Shown here: positions 46,883-58,151 of the stretch, in pieces
Numbering within the stretch: position 1 is the stretch's first letter
Layout of the letters: the number at the start of each line of letters is the position of its first letter
From: Bombardia bombarda
Lineage: Eukaryota > Ascomycota > Sordariomycetes > Sordariales > Lasiosphaeriaceae
Direction: 5' to 3'
Assembly: GCA_030512295.1 (NCBI GenBank)
Contig: JAULSR010000001.1
Location: 7,773,001 to 7,837,000, forward strand
Length of the DNA: 64,000 nt
Program-made: the position numbers and the translations under genes
The notes under the pieces: generated by a model
The model's database searches: none
Seen by the model: the letters and a program-made list of their open reading frames with translations, nothing else
What the model was told of the DNA's origin: nothing

Positions 46883-47690
46883 TGTGGAAATAAACTGTCA
46901 TTCATTTCTAGACGTGGAGCAAGCGTAGGAGTATTCTCGTAATGGGTAGACGTATTTTCCATCTTTACGCTATGGTTGTTCGTCAGTGGGTCATGATATC
47001 TTTTACAGCATATACCTCCTCATAGTATGAGAATTTATCTCCAATTCATTAGATGCGTGGATAAGTAACCTAGACCGGTAGAAGGTCTGAGCACATTTCA
47101 CGGTAGCAATTAGGGAGAAGCGGGCTTGGCCATGTTATTGAGCAGAGGTGCCGTTCCTGGATGGCCATTGGGGGTCGAATGTTAGTCGCATAGTACATAC
47201 AAAACACGCCCTGTGGGACTTATAATTTTGCCCATTGCTGATCTTGGATTTTTATGTGATATGAACCAGGTTCACGGAACTTCTTCCATGACACCCTTGA
47301 TTGTGGTAGCCGGAAATCGTTACCCGTGGACCGGATATCGGATGGACGTGGCTCCTTGGGATGCGACCATCCATCACCGTCACATTCCGAAGATCATAAG
47401 CCACGTGTAACTAGCACTGTCGCTATATTTGCTAAATGAGGAAGATCTATCTAATATCATCGTTATATGTATGTATGTATGCATCCAGGTACTATCGACT
47501 CAGGCAACTCATTTCATCCGGCTGAAACAAGCCCGGACAGGAACATACCAAAAACCGCCATCGCCTTCGCTGTGTTCCTCGATCTAATGACACCCAATAA
47601 CTCCAACCAATGAACCGAAAACAATACCCACGCAGTACGCAATGCAAGGGACCTACCCCCCTCCATCTATAGCTGTGCAATCCATAGCCT
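46883..47690. other. Convergent intergenic region
   Basis: It lies between the stop of the CRAL-TRIO gene (plus) and the stop of the MDP-1-like gene (minus). No gene was seen. Confidence 0.55.
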
Positions 47691-48374
47691 TTACGCAACA
47701 GTCCCCTGATTCTCCCGCCACTTCTCAATCCCCTTCTCCAGCGCCTCCCACGAGAACCCCTTGCGACCAACAAGATACATGGTCACCCCCAAGGTCTCGA
47801 CCTCGTAGTTGGGCGGCTCGTCATCAAAAAAGAGCATCTCCCTGTACCCGACACCCGTGCGCCGCGCGATGGCCTCGAAATGCCTTAGCTTGGTGCCCTC
47901 GTAGATCTCCAGCCCGGCGTCAAACACGTCGATCGTCTTGCGGCCTTTGCCCCAACTCCCACTCCCGCTCCCACTACCGCTGCTACTGCCACCCTTCTTG
48001 TCCTTCTTATTGCCACCGCTACTGCTGCTAGTATTCGCTGTCGCTGTCGCTGCTGCTGCTGCTGCTGCTGCCGCCGCCGCCGCCACCTCCCCGGGCGGCG
48101 GCAGCCGAAACAGGCCCAGCATCTTGCGACACAGCGTCCCGGCCGACGACTTTGACGCAACAGCCAGCTTGACCCCCGCCGCCGAGAGCAGGTTGAGGAT
48201 GTGCGGCGCGTCGGGGTACAGCCAGAAGCCCTCGCCGTTGTTGTCGGCCAGGACGGAGTGGCGGGGCCGGCGCAGGCCGGCGGCGGCGGCGGGCGACGCG
48301 AGCTCGACGGGCGGCGACGGGTGGCAGTCCGAGTAGAAGGGCCAGAGCGTGTAGTCGAGGTCGAGCACGACCAT
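47691..48374 (-). CDS. Magnesium-dependent phosphatase-1 (MDP-1), HAD family
   Basis: 228 aa from the ATG at 48374. HAD motif I is VVLDLDYTLW, motif II AVASKSSA, and motif III/IV FFDDEPPN, with VFDAGLEIYEGTKLRHFEAI and GVTMYLVGRKG typical of MDP-1. The family dephosphorylates phosphotyrosine and sugar phosphates in the cytosol. Between LPPPGE and RKTIDVFDAG lies a low-complexity insert of poly-Ala, Ser/Thr, Lys/Gly and Ser-Gly repeats, absent from most homologues. The start is uncertain: fungal homologues begin MPR(K/R)LSK, and an ATG at 48550 encodes MPRKLSKGHSAIAAA in another frame. An intron GTGCAC...CCCAG (about 84 nt) would join it to LPLPSWAQDGLPLPR in phase, although no good branch point is visible. 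Confidence 0.88.
   Translation of the reverse strand: MVVLDLDYTLWPFYSDCHPSPPVELASPAAAAGLRRPRHSVLADNNGEGFWLYPDAPHILNLLSAAGVKLAVASKSSAGTLCRKMLGLFRLPPPGEVAAAAAAAAAAAATATANTSSSSGGNKKDKKGGSSSGSGSGSGSWGKGRKTIDVFDAGLEIYEGTKLRHFEAIARRTGVGYREMLFFDDEPPNYEVETLGVTMYLVGRKGFSWEALEKGIEKWRENQGTVA
48037..48085. repeat. CTG/CCG trinucleotide run in the MDP-1 gene
   Basis: GCTGTCGCTGTCGC then (TGC)n then (CGC)n on the plus strand, encoding the poly-Ala part of the MDP-1 low-complexity insert. Confidence 0.85.
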
Positions 48375-49550
48375 GCGCGGGAGGGGCAGGCCGTCTTGCG
48401 CCCAGGACGGGAGTGGGAGCTGGGAGGCTGTGGCGAGGACGGAGAGGGCGGAGAGGTCGGGCAGGAATGGAGGGGCGGAGGGGCGGTGGAGGCGGCAGCG
48501 TGCACGGCGGCGGCGATGGCGCTGTGGCCTTTGGAGAGCTTGCGCGGCATGCTGGGCGGATACGGTTTGGGTTTGGGTTTGGGTTTGGGACGGGGAGTGG
48601 GAGTGGGTTGCCGCGGGAGAGTAGCAGGTGGGCGTCGGATGAGGCTGTCGCGGTCCTGCGGACTACGTAGCAGCGGGGCGCGGTGGAGGGGATTGTGGGG
48701 TGGGGAAAGGTTGTCGGGCCGTGGATGGCGGCCTGATAAACTGGCGGTGGCGCGCGCCTTGGCTGTGGAAGCTGAACAGCGGGCGTTGCCCTCGGGCTTC
48801 ACGGAGGGTAGGATTGGAACGTGGCACGCATGGTTACGGGTCATGGTTACGAATACTGATCAGCCCTTCCGGTCCCTCCTGAAATCCTCAACCGTTTTGG
48901 TGATAAAGGGTCCGGTCATGGTGCTAAGACGTCATGTCCATGGTGATTAAATCAATTGTCCAGTCTTCACTGCATATTGTCTCTGCCATAATCCTTTTTT
49001 TTTCTTTTTCCAGGTATCTTTGAGATAAAAGTATCCATACAATGAGGGTTAGGGTAGATGCTGATAAATCAGATCTCCAAGATGATCCCTTGGTGTAAGT
49101 GAGCGAATCAGGGTTATGGTAGCACCTTCAAACCCCGCCTCCTGTGTGGGTCGCAGTGCACATCGGATCGACATCCATGCGCTGCTGTTCCTGGCATCCA
49201 TCCAGGCGCGAGCCAGGACGAGTAGCGACCGACCTGAACATTAACAATGCCGGACTTACCACAAGCCGTGAACCCATCATGCAGCCCTGCGATTAGACGA
49301 ATCGCGTGGCTGACTGTTGTATTGACTAGCAAAACAGCCAAGCGTGTCGATTATCTGTCTGTCAGGCTCTCCTACCATCGTTCCCGGAGTCCGAAATAGG
49401 AACAAAGGCGACTGGATGTGGCCAAGTTCGTGTCGTCGGCGATCAGTGTCTTGGCCTTTCCAGCCCGAATACAGGCTGATCATTGCTGCGAACGACTGCA
49501 AGATGGATACCCAGGTGGGCTCATGGCACTCAATGGTACTCATTAACCCT

Positions 49551-49588
49551 CAATGGCAGTCAATGGCAGTCAATGGCAGTCAATGGCA
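49551..49588 (+). repeat. 10-bp tandem repeat, about 4 copies
   Basis: CAATGGCAGT at 49551, 49561 and 49571, and a partial copy at 49581; related words lie just upstream. Confidence 0.88.
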
Positions 49589-50171
49589 CATCGCAAGTGA
49601 TCAAGACAGAATTACCCGGGCCCCGCGATTGGGCGGCTTTGCGCGCTGTCGGAGGTGATGTAGACATTCTTCCTGGGGGGTGGTAACTGCCGTGGCCTGA
49701 TCGGGTGATTTCGTCGAATTGCCGTCGTCGCTGCACCCGACCGTCCCAGCGACGACCCGACCACGATTACCCCACTGTCCGCCCCGCGTAGGCCCTGGTC
49801 TAGCGCCCAGTACGAAGTATGCACACCACTGCTAGCTGACCCCAACGATGGGGCAGCGTGTGCCATTTAGACAAAGAGACAGCCTAGCTCCCCTCGCCCA
49901 GGCCCCGAGCCCCGCATAGAGGACGAACGGATGCTAGATAAATCTCCAGCCCGCCGCCCCTTGGAATAGCTCGGCCTTCGGACATACATCGACACAGTTA
50001 ATAATAGCTAAAAACCGAGCTTGCCGTGGGCGTCCCCTCCGTCATTCCCCGTGAGATTCAACTCTTGCGGGTACAAGTTAGCTCCCAGTGCCTACCTCAA
50101 CGTCCACCACTTTGTTCTACCCAACCCCCGACTACGGATACATCAAACGAGACAAAACTTTCGACCCCAAC

Positions 50172-50231
50172 TTCGATCCCATCTTCGATCCCATCTTCGA
50201 TCCCATCTTCGATCCCATCTTCGATCCCGGC
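50172..50231 (+). repeat. 12-bp tandem repeat, 5 copies, in the dioxygenase leader
   Basis: TTCGATCCCATC repeated four times and then TTCGATCCCGGC, ending 29 nt before the ATG. One degenerate copy precedes it. Confidence 0.92.
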
Positions 50232-50260
50232 CTCGACTCCTACAGCCCCCGCTGCCCATC

Positions 50261-51435
50261 ATGGCGTCCGGTCTCCCTTCCAACCCTCTCAAGAAGATCA
50301 ACCTGGTGCGAATTGCCCATGTCTACTACAAGCATGAGGACATCGTCAAGGCCAAGAAGTTTCTAGATGACTTTGGTTTCCAAGAGACAGCCACGTCCGG
50401 CGACAAGACGTACTATCGTGGCTACGGCACCGAACCCTTCGTCGCCTGTCTGGAGGAGTCACCCAAGACCGAGTTCGGTGGCGCCGCATTCGTTGTAGAG
50501 TCCGAGGAGGACCTGGTCCATGCCTCCAAGGTCCTCCCAGCCGAGGCCAAGGCTACCGATGTGTATGAACTGAAGGATGCACCGGGTGGTGGCAAGTGTG
50601 TAACCTTCTACGACCCAGTCGACGGATTTCCCTTCCACCTCGTCTACGGCCAGACACACGTAGAGCCGAGGGACCCTGGCTTCCCCATCACAAAGGTCAA
50701 TTATGTAAGTCTCGGCCGATTTCGGAACCAACAGCCGTGCCAAAGACAGACAGACACCTGCTCACCCTTTACCCGCAGCCCACAGAGAAGAACCGCGGCG
50801 GCAACGAATTCCAGCGCTTCAAGAAGCGGCCAGCACCGGTACACAAACTGGGCCACTTTGGCATGTGTGTGACCGACTTTGCCAAGGCTTACGACTTCTA
50901 CTCGACTTACTTCAACTTCCACCCCAGCGAGGTAAGCCAACTATAAGATAACTCTGGGAATTTATGAATATCAGTTGCTGACCACTCCGGCAGCTCGTTC
51001 ATAATGAAAACGGTGTGAACAACACTGTCTTCTTCCGTCTGAACCGGGGAGAAGAGTTGGTTGATCATCATTGCTTCTTCTTCTTCGAGGGCCCCAAGAT
51101 GCACGTCCACCACTCGTCGTTCGAGACGCACGATTTCGACGCCCAAGTCCTCGGCCACGATTGGCTCCGCCATCAGGGGTATACAAACTGCTGGGGCGTG
51201 GGGAGACACGTGATGGGCAGCCAGATCTTTGACTACTGGTTCGACCCCTCGGGTTTCATCCTCGAGCACTATGTCGACGGCGACTTGCTCGACATGAGCG
51301 AGCCTACCCACCACACCAAGGCAGCGCCGGATAACTTGCATGTCTGGGGTGAGTTGTACCTGCTATGAACCACACGAGACCGATATACTGATCATTCCTT
51401 TAGGCCCCGAGGTCCCGGAAACGTTCTTGCAATGA
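50261..51435 (+). CDS. Type I extradiol ring-cleavage dioxygenase (VOC superfamily)
   Basis: Four exons: 50261-50704, 50779-50931, 50994-51348 and 51404-51435, giving 327 aa with consistent phases. Two vicinal-oxygen-chelate halves are present: residues about 14-140 (INLVRIAHVYYKHEDI...) and about 170-310. The C-terminal half carries the metal triad H174 (KLGHFGM), H239 (MHVHHSSFET) and E290 (FILEHYVDGD), plus H225, H271 and Y280. The spacing H271-Y280-E290 (9 and 10) matches that of bacterial biphenyl-diol dioxygenase. The expected reaction is Fe(II)-dependent meta-cleavage of a catechol; the substrate is unknown. The ATG at 50261 (catcATGGCG) is chosen over an in-frame upstream frame through a 12-bp tandem repeat encoding RSHL units. 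Confidence 0.92.
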
Positions 51436-53372
51436 GAGGAAGTGAGAATGATAAATGAGGAATATTTGATGGAGCGCAAGAGGGACGAAGAATAAATCAA
51501 GAGAGGTTTAATAGGCGACTATGAAATGAAATACTCGTTGGGGCAGGGAGATTGCAACGACTTTCAGTTACCCAGGTATTTGTATGGGGCATGTATGGGA
51601 AGAAGTGTATAGTAATAATACTGTGTCGTAAACTGAAACCTTCTTGAGATGACCATGCCGCCAATCTCCTTGTCGGGGTCTGGACCCTATTCGGCTTCCC
51701 CGATGATACTTTATGATTATACCGTGGGGGTTCCGGGCTTACGACCACACCCTCTTTTATCTTGGCTTTGAAACGAAGCACGATGGGTAACGCACGGTTA
51801 CCTATCTATATCCTCTTTTGTCTTCACATTCATGAAAGGCTTGCTGGTCAAGGCGGTGAACATAACAACCTTTTGCAGGCATCTATTTATTTTGTTGCAT
51901 CATGTGGCTTTGAGGGGAAACAAGAGTTTGCTGCCTCGTAGATGCGTCTATGTCTGAGATTGAAATAATCGATTTTAGATAGGTAGCACAGAGATGGCAG
52001 GGCTGAGATAAATGCTCGTGTATCAACGATGGAACAAATCATTTCTTACCCTGATATATTGGGATACATCAATACGACGTTACTACAGCCAGGATGCCAG
52101 AATGCCCCTGGCTTCTTTCATTCCAAGATCACGACCATCTTGGTACAAATCCTAAGGTTCAGCGTCTGTAAGAATCAGTTGTGACCCGGAGTAGCACAAC
52201 GTAAGCACAGATGGCGGCTGACTCATTACCTCGGTTCGGTCTCCCTGTCTAATAATCTGTGTAAGGTAGGTATGCAGTACCTTAGCCATGTGCAAGGATC
52301 TGTAAGACGCTGATACACTCGATCGAAACATCTGCTGTAGGCTGATGTTGACACATCCTCAGTCCACGATTATCTCCTTACAAAAATCAGAAGTGGATAC
52401 TGCTACTAAGCTTGGGGATCTGAGATACATTTTAGGATTACTAGAATTCCGTATATCTCAGCTGATCGTCCCATGCGCCGTCAATCAGTAATTCAAGCTC
52501 ATGTTCACATAATTGCTTTAAATCATTAGGGAGCAAATATCACGACAAACACAAACACCCCATGACGCAGTCCTGTGTGACAATGATAGTGGCGGTAGAA
52601 TTCATCCCGCATGATGCGCCACCAAGCCGCAGTTATGGTGGTTGTGAGCTGACTATCTGAGTGACCACATGGGCGCGTTCATCCAGAGCCTCTGTAGTAC
52701 TTGATTTGGTTGAATGGAACCTGCGCAGTCAAGAGCATGAATACATGCTCTTACCGCCTTATGCGCCTCGTCTTTTGTTAACAAAGGTTGCTGATCACAG
52801 CTAAAGGCTCGAAATTCATCCTTCTGTCTTGGCGGTGAAGATTACACTTCAGTTAGATCTGTTGTAATTCAAACCCAGCCAATGGGCCTCTATCTTACTA
52901 CGGTCTCTTCTTATACGGGAGCTGCATTATCAATGTTGATACGTGGATTCATGACTCGGGAAATCGTACCCCATTTGCATCTGTTGGAACTTTCACAGAA
53001 CCAACGGGCCTATATTCCACCAGGTAATGCAAGGGTGACGTAGAAAGGTAGTGATCCGCTCGGATTGAACAACCTCTTTGCCCTTGTACGAAGTAGTGTC
53101 AATCACATCAGCAGCGAGCCCTTTCCTGACAGGGAAATGCGAGGTCACATGGATCGTGTTATTCCTCTGTATAAGAACGGTGCCTTTCTGTTAATCTTTT
53201 AATGGTTCTGGCTTTATTCTTGTTCTCCATGGTTAAACACCTAGGTAGACTTCTTTCCCTTCCATACAGCCCATCTCTTCGCGTCTTTCTAGCATAGATA
53301 CTCCCCAGTCCACTATCCTACTTTTCTGCCTACTTTAGTTCCATTTCGCTATTGGGCTTTACTATAGTCAAG
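51436..53372. other. Intergenic region, AT-rich, no gene seen
   Basis: 1.9 kb between the dioxygenase and the terpene synthase. No frame of note and no repeats were seen. Confidence 0.55.
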
Positions 53373-55087
53373 ATGACTATCAACGATACAACAACTCGCT
53401 TCACTGGAGAAGGGCCCATACTCGACTCGGCGTATGCAAGCAGGGCCCTATCCCCAGGCTCAGAAGCTATCGAAACTCCAAAGCACGAGTCGAACGATGA
53501 CGATCTCAGCTCCAACTCGGCAATTGCATCTAAGCTGAAAGGAAAGGTTCTGGAGATACCAAAGTCATTGTTGACTGCGCTCCAGGACCGGGGATGGCCA
53601 GCCCACGAGGGCGACAAAGACAATTGGAGCGATCAGCAGCTGACAAGATACCAACGTTTGTACAAAGATGCAATCGACTTTCTCCAACTGTATGTTTGTT
53701 TACTTCGTCTCACAAGAACAACAGTCACTAATCAATGTCAACTAAAGAGTATTTCCGGATAGCCCTATGAGGCTACAAAAGGCCATAGACCACGACTATG
53801 CTCTTTTTACCTTTCAGTAAGATTGTCCAGTAAAGGCAGGATACCCCTAACAGTTTGAGCCTCTGACACGTCATTGAATCTAGCTTCTTCCCTGAATTCG
53901 AAGATTACGAGGACTCGTGGACTGCCGGGCTGTGGGCTATCTGGCTCTTCACCTGGGATGACGAGGTCGATGTGAACGACGGGCCCTCTTCCCTGTCGGA
54001 AGACTTCGAGATTGCTTGCGCATTCCGAAGAAAGACAGTCGCCCAGATCAAGACATTTCTTGGTCTGGATGATGACAACAATCATGCTGCTGAGACACAC
54101 ACGAGCGATGCTACTTACACTTCGTCCGGCCCAATGATTGCCTTTGAAGAGTTGTCAAGGCGAATCGTCGCAAAGCTGAACAGAGGTACTAACTGATGGC
54201 GACGACCTGTTCAAAATAATTGATGCAGGGCTTGTTTCAGTCTGGCTGACCATGATACCATTCGCAGACCAACGCCAGCGATTTTACGAACAACTGGCTC
54301 TGTTCATCCAGGCAACCGAGACTGAACACGCCTACCACCTTTCGGGGCATATCTTCAAGACTGTCGAGGAGTATCTGAAGCTCCGATACTATGCCTCATC
54401 CTGCTATGCCGGTGTTGTCTTTGCCGAGTGAGTTTCCCTTATCCCGCATATTTCTCGGCATTGAGGATTGTAGCTTCAGATCTGACCTTGACGACAGAAT
54501 GTTTCCCAACGTTGTTCTGCCCAGCTGGGTCACTGATCTTGATGAGATGAAGACCATTGAAAGAGAACAGGATTATCTGATCTCTATGTATGTAACTACC
54601 TATGACACCAACTTATTTGACGAGGGTACGATGGACATCATGCAAGGAAACTGACCGAAACCCTCCCATGCCTCAGCTACAACGACATCCTATCCATCAA
54701 GAAGGAGATCGCCAACAACTCCGTCAATAGCATGGTACCCATCCTCTACCTGTCGGGTGTCCCGTGGGAGGAAATCGTCCAGCGCATCTCCAAAGAGCTG
54801 CTGGCCAGCGGCGAACGCTTCGACCAGGCGGCAGAGAGTCTCCTCCAGAAAACGGCGGGCGATGCACAGCTGAACGAGTCCGTGAGGCAGGTTCTCCACA
54901 GCATCAGGACCAGCTGCACCGGGACTATCCAGTACTCGTGAGTGGTATCTATACTCTTTCGATATAAATGGTGGTGACATGAACACTGACATAATTGTTG
55001 TCTGCTTGTAGGCTTCTGAGCAGGCGATACAACAGCATCATGAAAGGGAATAAGGATGGGGGTGATGTCATTCGTATTGTGATTTGA
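53373..55087 (+). CDS. Class I terpene synthase (terpene cyclase)
   Basis: Seven exons: 53373-53689, 53748-53816, 53884-54185, 54268-54427, 54498-54587, 54677-54937 and 55012-55087, giving 424 aa with all phases consistent. The N-terminal 70 residues are disordered. The fold begins near KGKVLEIPKSLLTAL. The metal-binding aspartate motif is WDDEVD (D154-D158), after LFTFHFFPEFEDYEDSW. The NSE motif is YNDILSIKKE (N315, S319, E323) and the C-terminal pair is R405-Y406. All parts of an active class I cyclase of the fungal sesqui-/diterpene type are present. It should ionise a prenyl diphosphate and cyclise it; the product cannot be predicted. No P450, transporter or regulator lies nearby, so it is not in a visible cluster. 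Confidence 0.93.
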
Positions 55088-58000
55088 AAGAGTTGGAAAG
55101 GGGTTTGTTTTATGGAAGATGATGTTTAATTCTTTTGGTGAGATCACTTGATGCTGCTGTAGCTTGGTACCTGGCTGTCAAAACTCAAAAGCTGGGATGA
55201 CCAAGATAACGGCTTGGCATCTGTTGTCAGTGGGCGGAATAAAGTTAAGGTCCTGGCCCAGCGTCCAGAGTACAGACCCTTTTCTGGTCTGTGGGTAGGT
55301 TGAGATGGTCGGGAAGAACGGAATAGAGTGGCTGCCTTAATTAGGTTATGTGGTAGCACCAAGTCCCGTACCTATCGTGAAACATGTCAGTGGAGTGCCC
55401 AGATGCATGGCAGTTCTGAGATCACAGCCAGGTCCCCACTGCCAGTGTTACTGCATTTTATTAGCAGTAGTGTATGCTGTCCGTAGGTAGGAACTGGAGT
55501 GCATGTACGGAATAGGCGGTGACAGTTTCGCTGGGTACCCGTCACTTTGGCCGAGGTTTCGGCTCAAACACACAATGTGCGTCTGCAATTCTTTCCAGAC
55601 CCGTTCGTCTGCACGAGTGGCCTCCTGGCGGGTCGCCCGCCTCCCCCCTCCAAGCCCGGGGCCATGTGGCCATAAGGAGCGACCCAAAGAATGGGGAGCA
55701 AATCTTCACGCTCACATTGTAAAAAGGAAACAGACTTTGCTTACTTGGCATGAAAAGAATATTCGATTTTCTACAAACTTGAGGCTGGGGCCGGGGTGAG
55801 CTGTGCAAGTTGATTCCGTTTATGGATGGACAGCCCGGATATCCATGTCGCGGAATTGGAGGACCCAGGTTCTTAAATCCATGATTGACTGCTTGACGAT
55901 TGCGGCGATACACTACCCACCTGTCTGCATTGTTTGGATGTTTGGCTGTGCCCGACCACCACCACTCCGCCAATGGGGCTGACAGGCACCGACTGACTAC
56001 ATGTGGAGGTGTAGTTAAGGTAGCGCAACCTGAAAGTCTGCCATCGAAGGAAGGAAGGTGATGGTTTCATGCGATTTCATGCTATGTGGGAGGCGGATTC
56101 GGCAGCCTGACCCTGCTGAAACTCGAAATGCCAAGTGCCCACCACTGCCAGCTGGTGCCAAGACCTCCACGCCGTTGGTTCGGACGAAGCACTATTCTAG
56201 ATTTGGACTGGCGGCCAAACAGCGGGCAAGCACAGTGGTCGGAATTAAGGGCCTGTGGGTCGCAGGTGGCAGTTACGGCCTGTCCCTGTCGGACAATATC
56301 CCCACTTTGATCTCGACCCTTCTTTGGACCTGTCAGGTTGTCTTTGTTTTTCCACTCCCTCTTTTTCTGACCCGACACCGATGCACCTTCCAGCACCTTC
56401 ACGATGCAAACGAGGCGAGGCTGCCTGGCCTTGACAGGGATGCGACCCCGGGTTCTAGAGTGAGGCAATCGAGCCTTTCAAACTCTTGTGGCAGAGGCGC
56501 AGCAACCTCCAAACCACACCCACCTCCGCCCTCGTTCGAAGTTTTAAGCTAGGTAAAAAAACGAACCCCGACCACTACGCCCGATGCCATTGATGATGGA
56601 TTGAACGGATACGAGTGTCCCGATCTCATCTTGGGCCTGTTGGGCGGGGTGGTGATGCGCAAACATCATCAGTCCACAATCTCCACATCCATCCAGACAG
56701 CTCTATGGACTGACGGGATTGGATGAGATGCGATTCGATACGATGATGAGGATATGCTCGTGTTGATTGACGCGATCAGTTCGATCTGGGGATCTATTTT
56801 CACCGTGCGCAAGATTTACTCATGGAGTTGATTGCCAGTACTGCTGCTCATCTTAGGTTCTCCAAATTGGTGGTTCTGGGCATTCTGGGCATACTGGGCC
56901 TATTACCCATTTCCCTGGTTGTCGTAGTCCTGATTTACCATCAAGGTGTGATCACCGCGACGACACCAGGGAAGCTGTCTAGGAACGCCCGGTTGCAGGT
57001 GGAGAGCCCCAAAAATGGCGTTTTGCTAATGAATGGCTGTTGCAGGCGAAGCGGCCGCAGCCGACGAGCACCCGCATACCGTGTGTCACGATACTTGACG
57101 AGATACACGAGCTTGGTGGCAGCCCGGCCGCTTCAATGGCCACCTATTCGATAGCCTCGACCCAAAAGCTTGAGTCCAGCCGCCAGACCAGAACAATCAC
57201 CACTATCTGTGCTCCCAGCGGGCGCTCACTGCGGGCAAACAACACAGTAAGCGGACTGCTTTTGCTGCTGCCAAAAGAGAAAAAATAAATCGAGAAATCC
57301 CCAATCCTCCTCAAGCTACGAAACAAGTCGACAGAAACCGGAGCGTTGCAGTTCCACGTACCTCCAATCTCAATCTCGTGAAGTTCCCAGTCCCCCTGAA
57401 GCCCCTAGGCCCCTGGGACGTCACAGGTGGCCAGCCACAGCTCCCTCCACAGCTCCCTCCACAGCTCCCTCGGCACTCTCCAGCCATCCAGGAGCGCCAG
57501 AGCAGGCGGGGGCCCACCCTTTAAGGTTAAGGGTCGTTATCAGGGCCTCTTGTCGAGTGCACCAGGGCCTCGGTGGCCAAGCCTTGGCATGTCTGGAGAC
57601 CCTGCTGGAGGTGTCCTGGACGGTGTCTTGGACTGTCCTGGAGTGCGGATGGTATGCTTGTGCGCCGCAGCTGTAGCCCCGCCCCTGCAGCCACCCCATG
57701 CAGCCCCATGCAAACCCCCATGCACCGGTTTTCCTTCCCTCCGCCTAGCCTTTTGGCCAAGCCTGACGATAGAAACATCACCGCCAAGCAAATACGTGAT
57801 AAAGGCGAGGATCGTCCGGGTCACCGTACTGATCGGCCACGCGTTTCTCTTTCTCCTTCGTGCTAGTCCTTTATCATTGTCTGTCTTTTCTTCCTCTCCT
57901 CCCCCTTTCCTTTCCTTTCCCTTTCGCTTCTATCAGGCATCGCCGAGTCCGCATCTACACACTCTACAGAGAGTTGTTTGTGTTAGAGATACGGTGTAGT

Positions 58001-58151
58001 TGTCATTCATTTCTTCAGGAGCAGGATACTCACCTTTTTTTCTATTCATTCACCTTCATTCTCTGAGCGCCAGCCGTTCACGACTTTCTAACCTTTATTC
58101 CTATTGTTTACTTACATTTTCCTCGAGTGTCCATCCATTCCTTTCAGCATC
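55088..58151. other. 3-kb intergenic region, no gene seen
   Basis: It contains the 12-bp repeat at 57435-57470 and, from about 57860, a long CT-rich leader of the downstream secreted-protein gene. Frames of 140-190 codons at 55542-55973, 56058-56552 and 57427-57999 have no protein-like pattern. Confidence 0.5.
57435..57470 (+). repeat. 12-bp tandem repeat, 3 copies
   Basis: Three perfect copies of CCACAGCTCCCT. Confidence 0.9.

Larger units (their letters stand above)
48551..50260. other. Divergent intergenic region
   Basis: It lies between the MDP-1-like gene (minus) and the extradiol dioxygenase (plus) and should contain both promoters. It includes the 10-bp tandem repeat at 49551-49588 and the 12-bp repeat at 50172-50231. 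A GGTTTGGGTTTGGG-like run sits at about 48567-48588. No gene is supportable. Confidence 0.5.

Noticed and set aside
54180..54267. Frameshift that would make the terpene synthase a pseudogene
   Set aside because: A GT-AG intron with a CTGAC branch joins the exons in phase and gives the usual family spacing, so no lesion is needed.
57427..57999. 190-codon plus-strand frame
   Set aside because: It begins inside a 12-bp tandem repeat and runs into the CT-rich leader of the next gene; composition is not protein-like.
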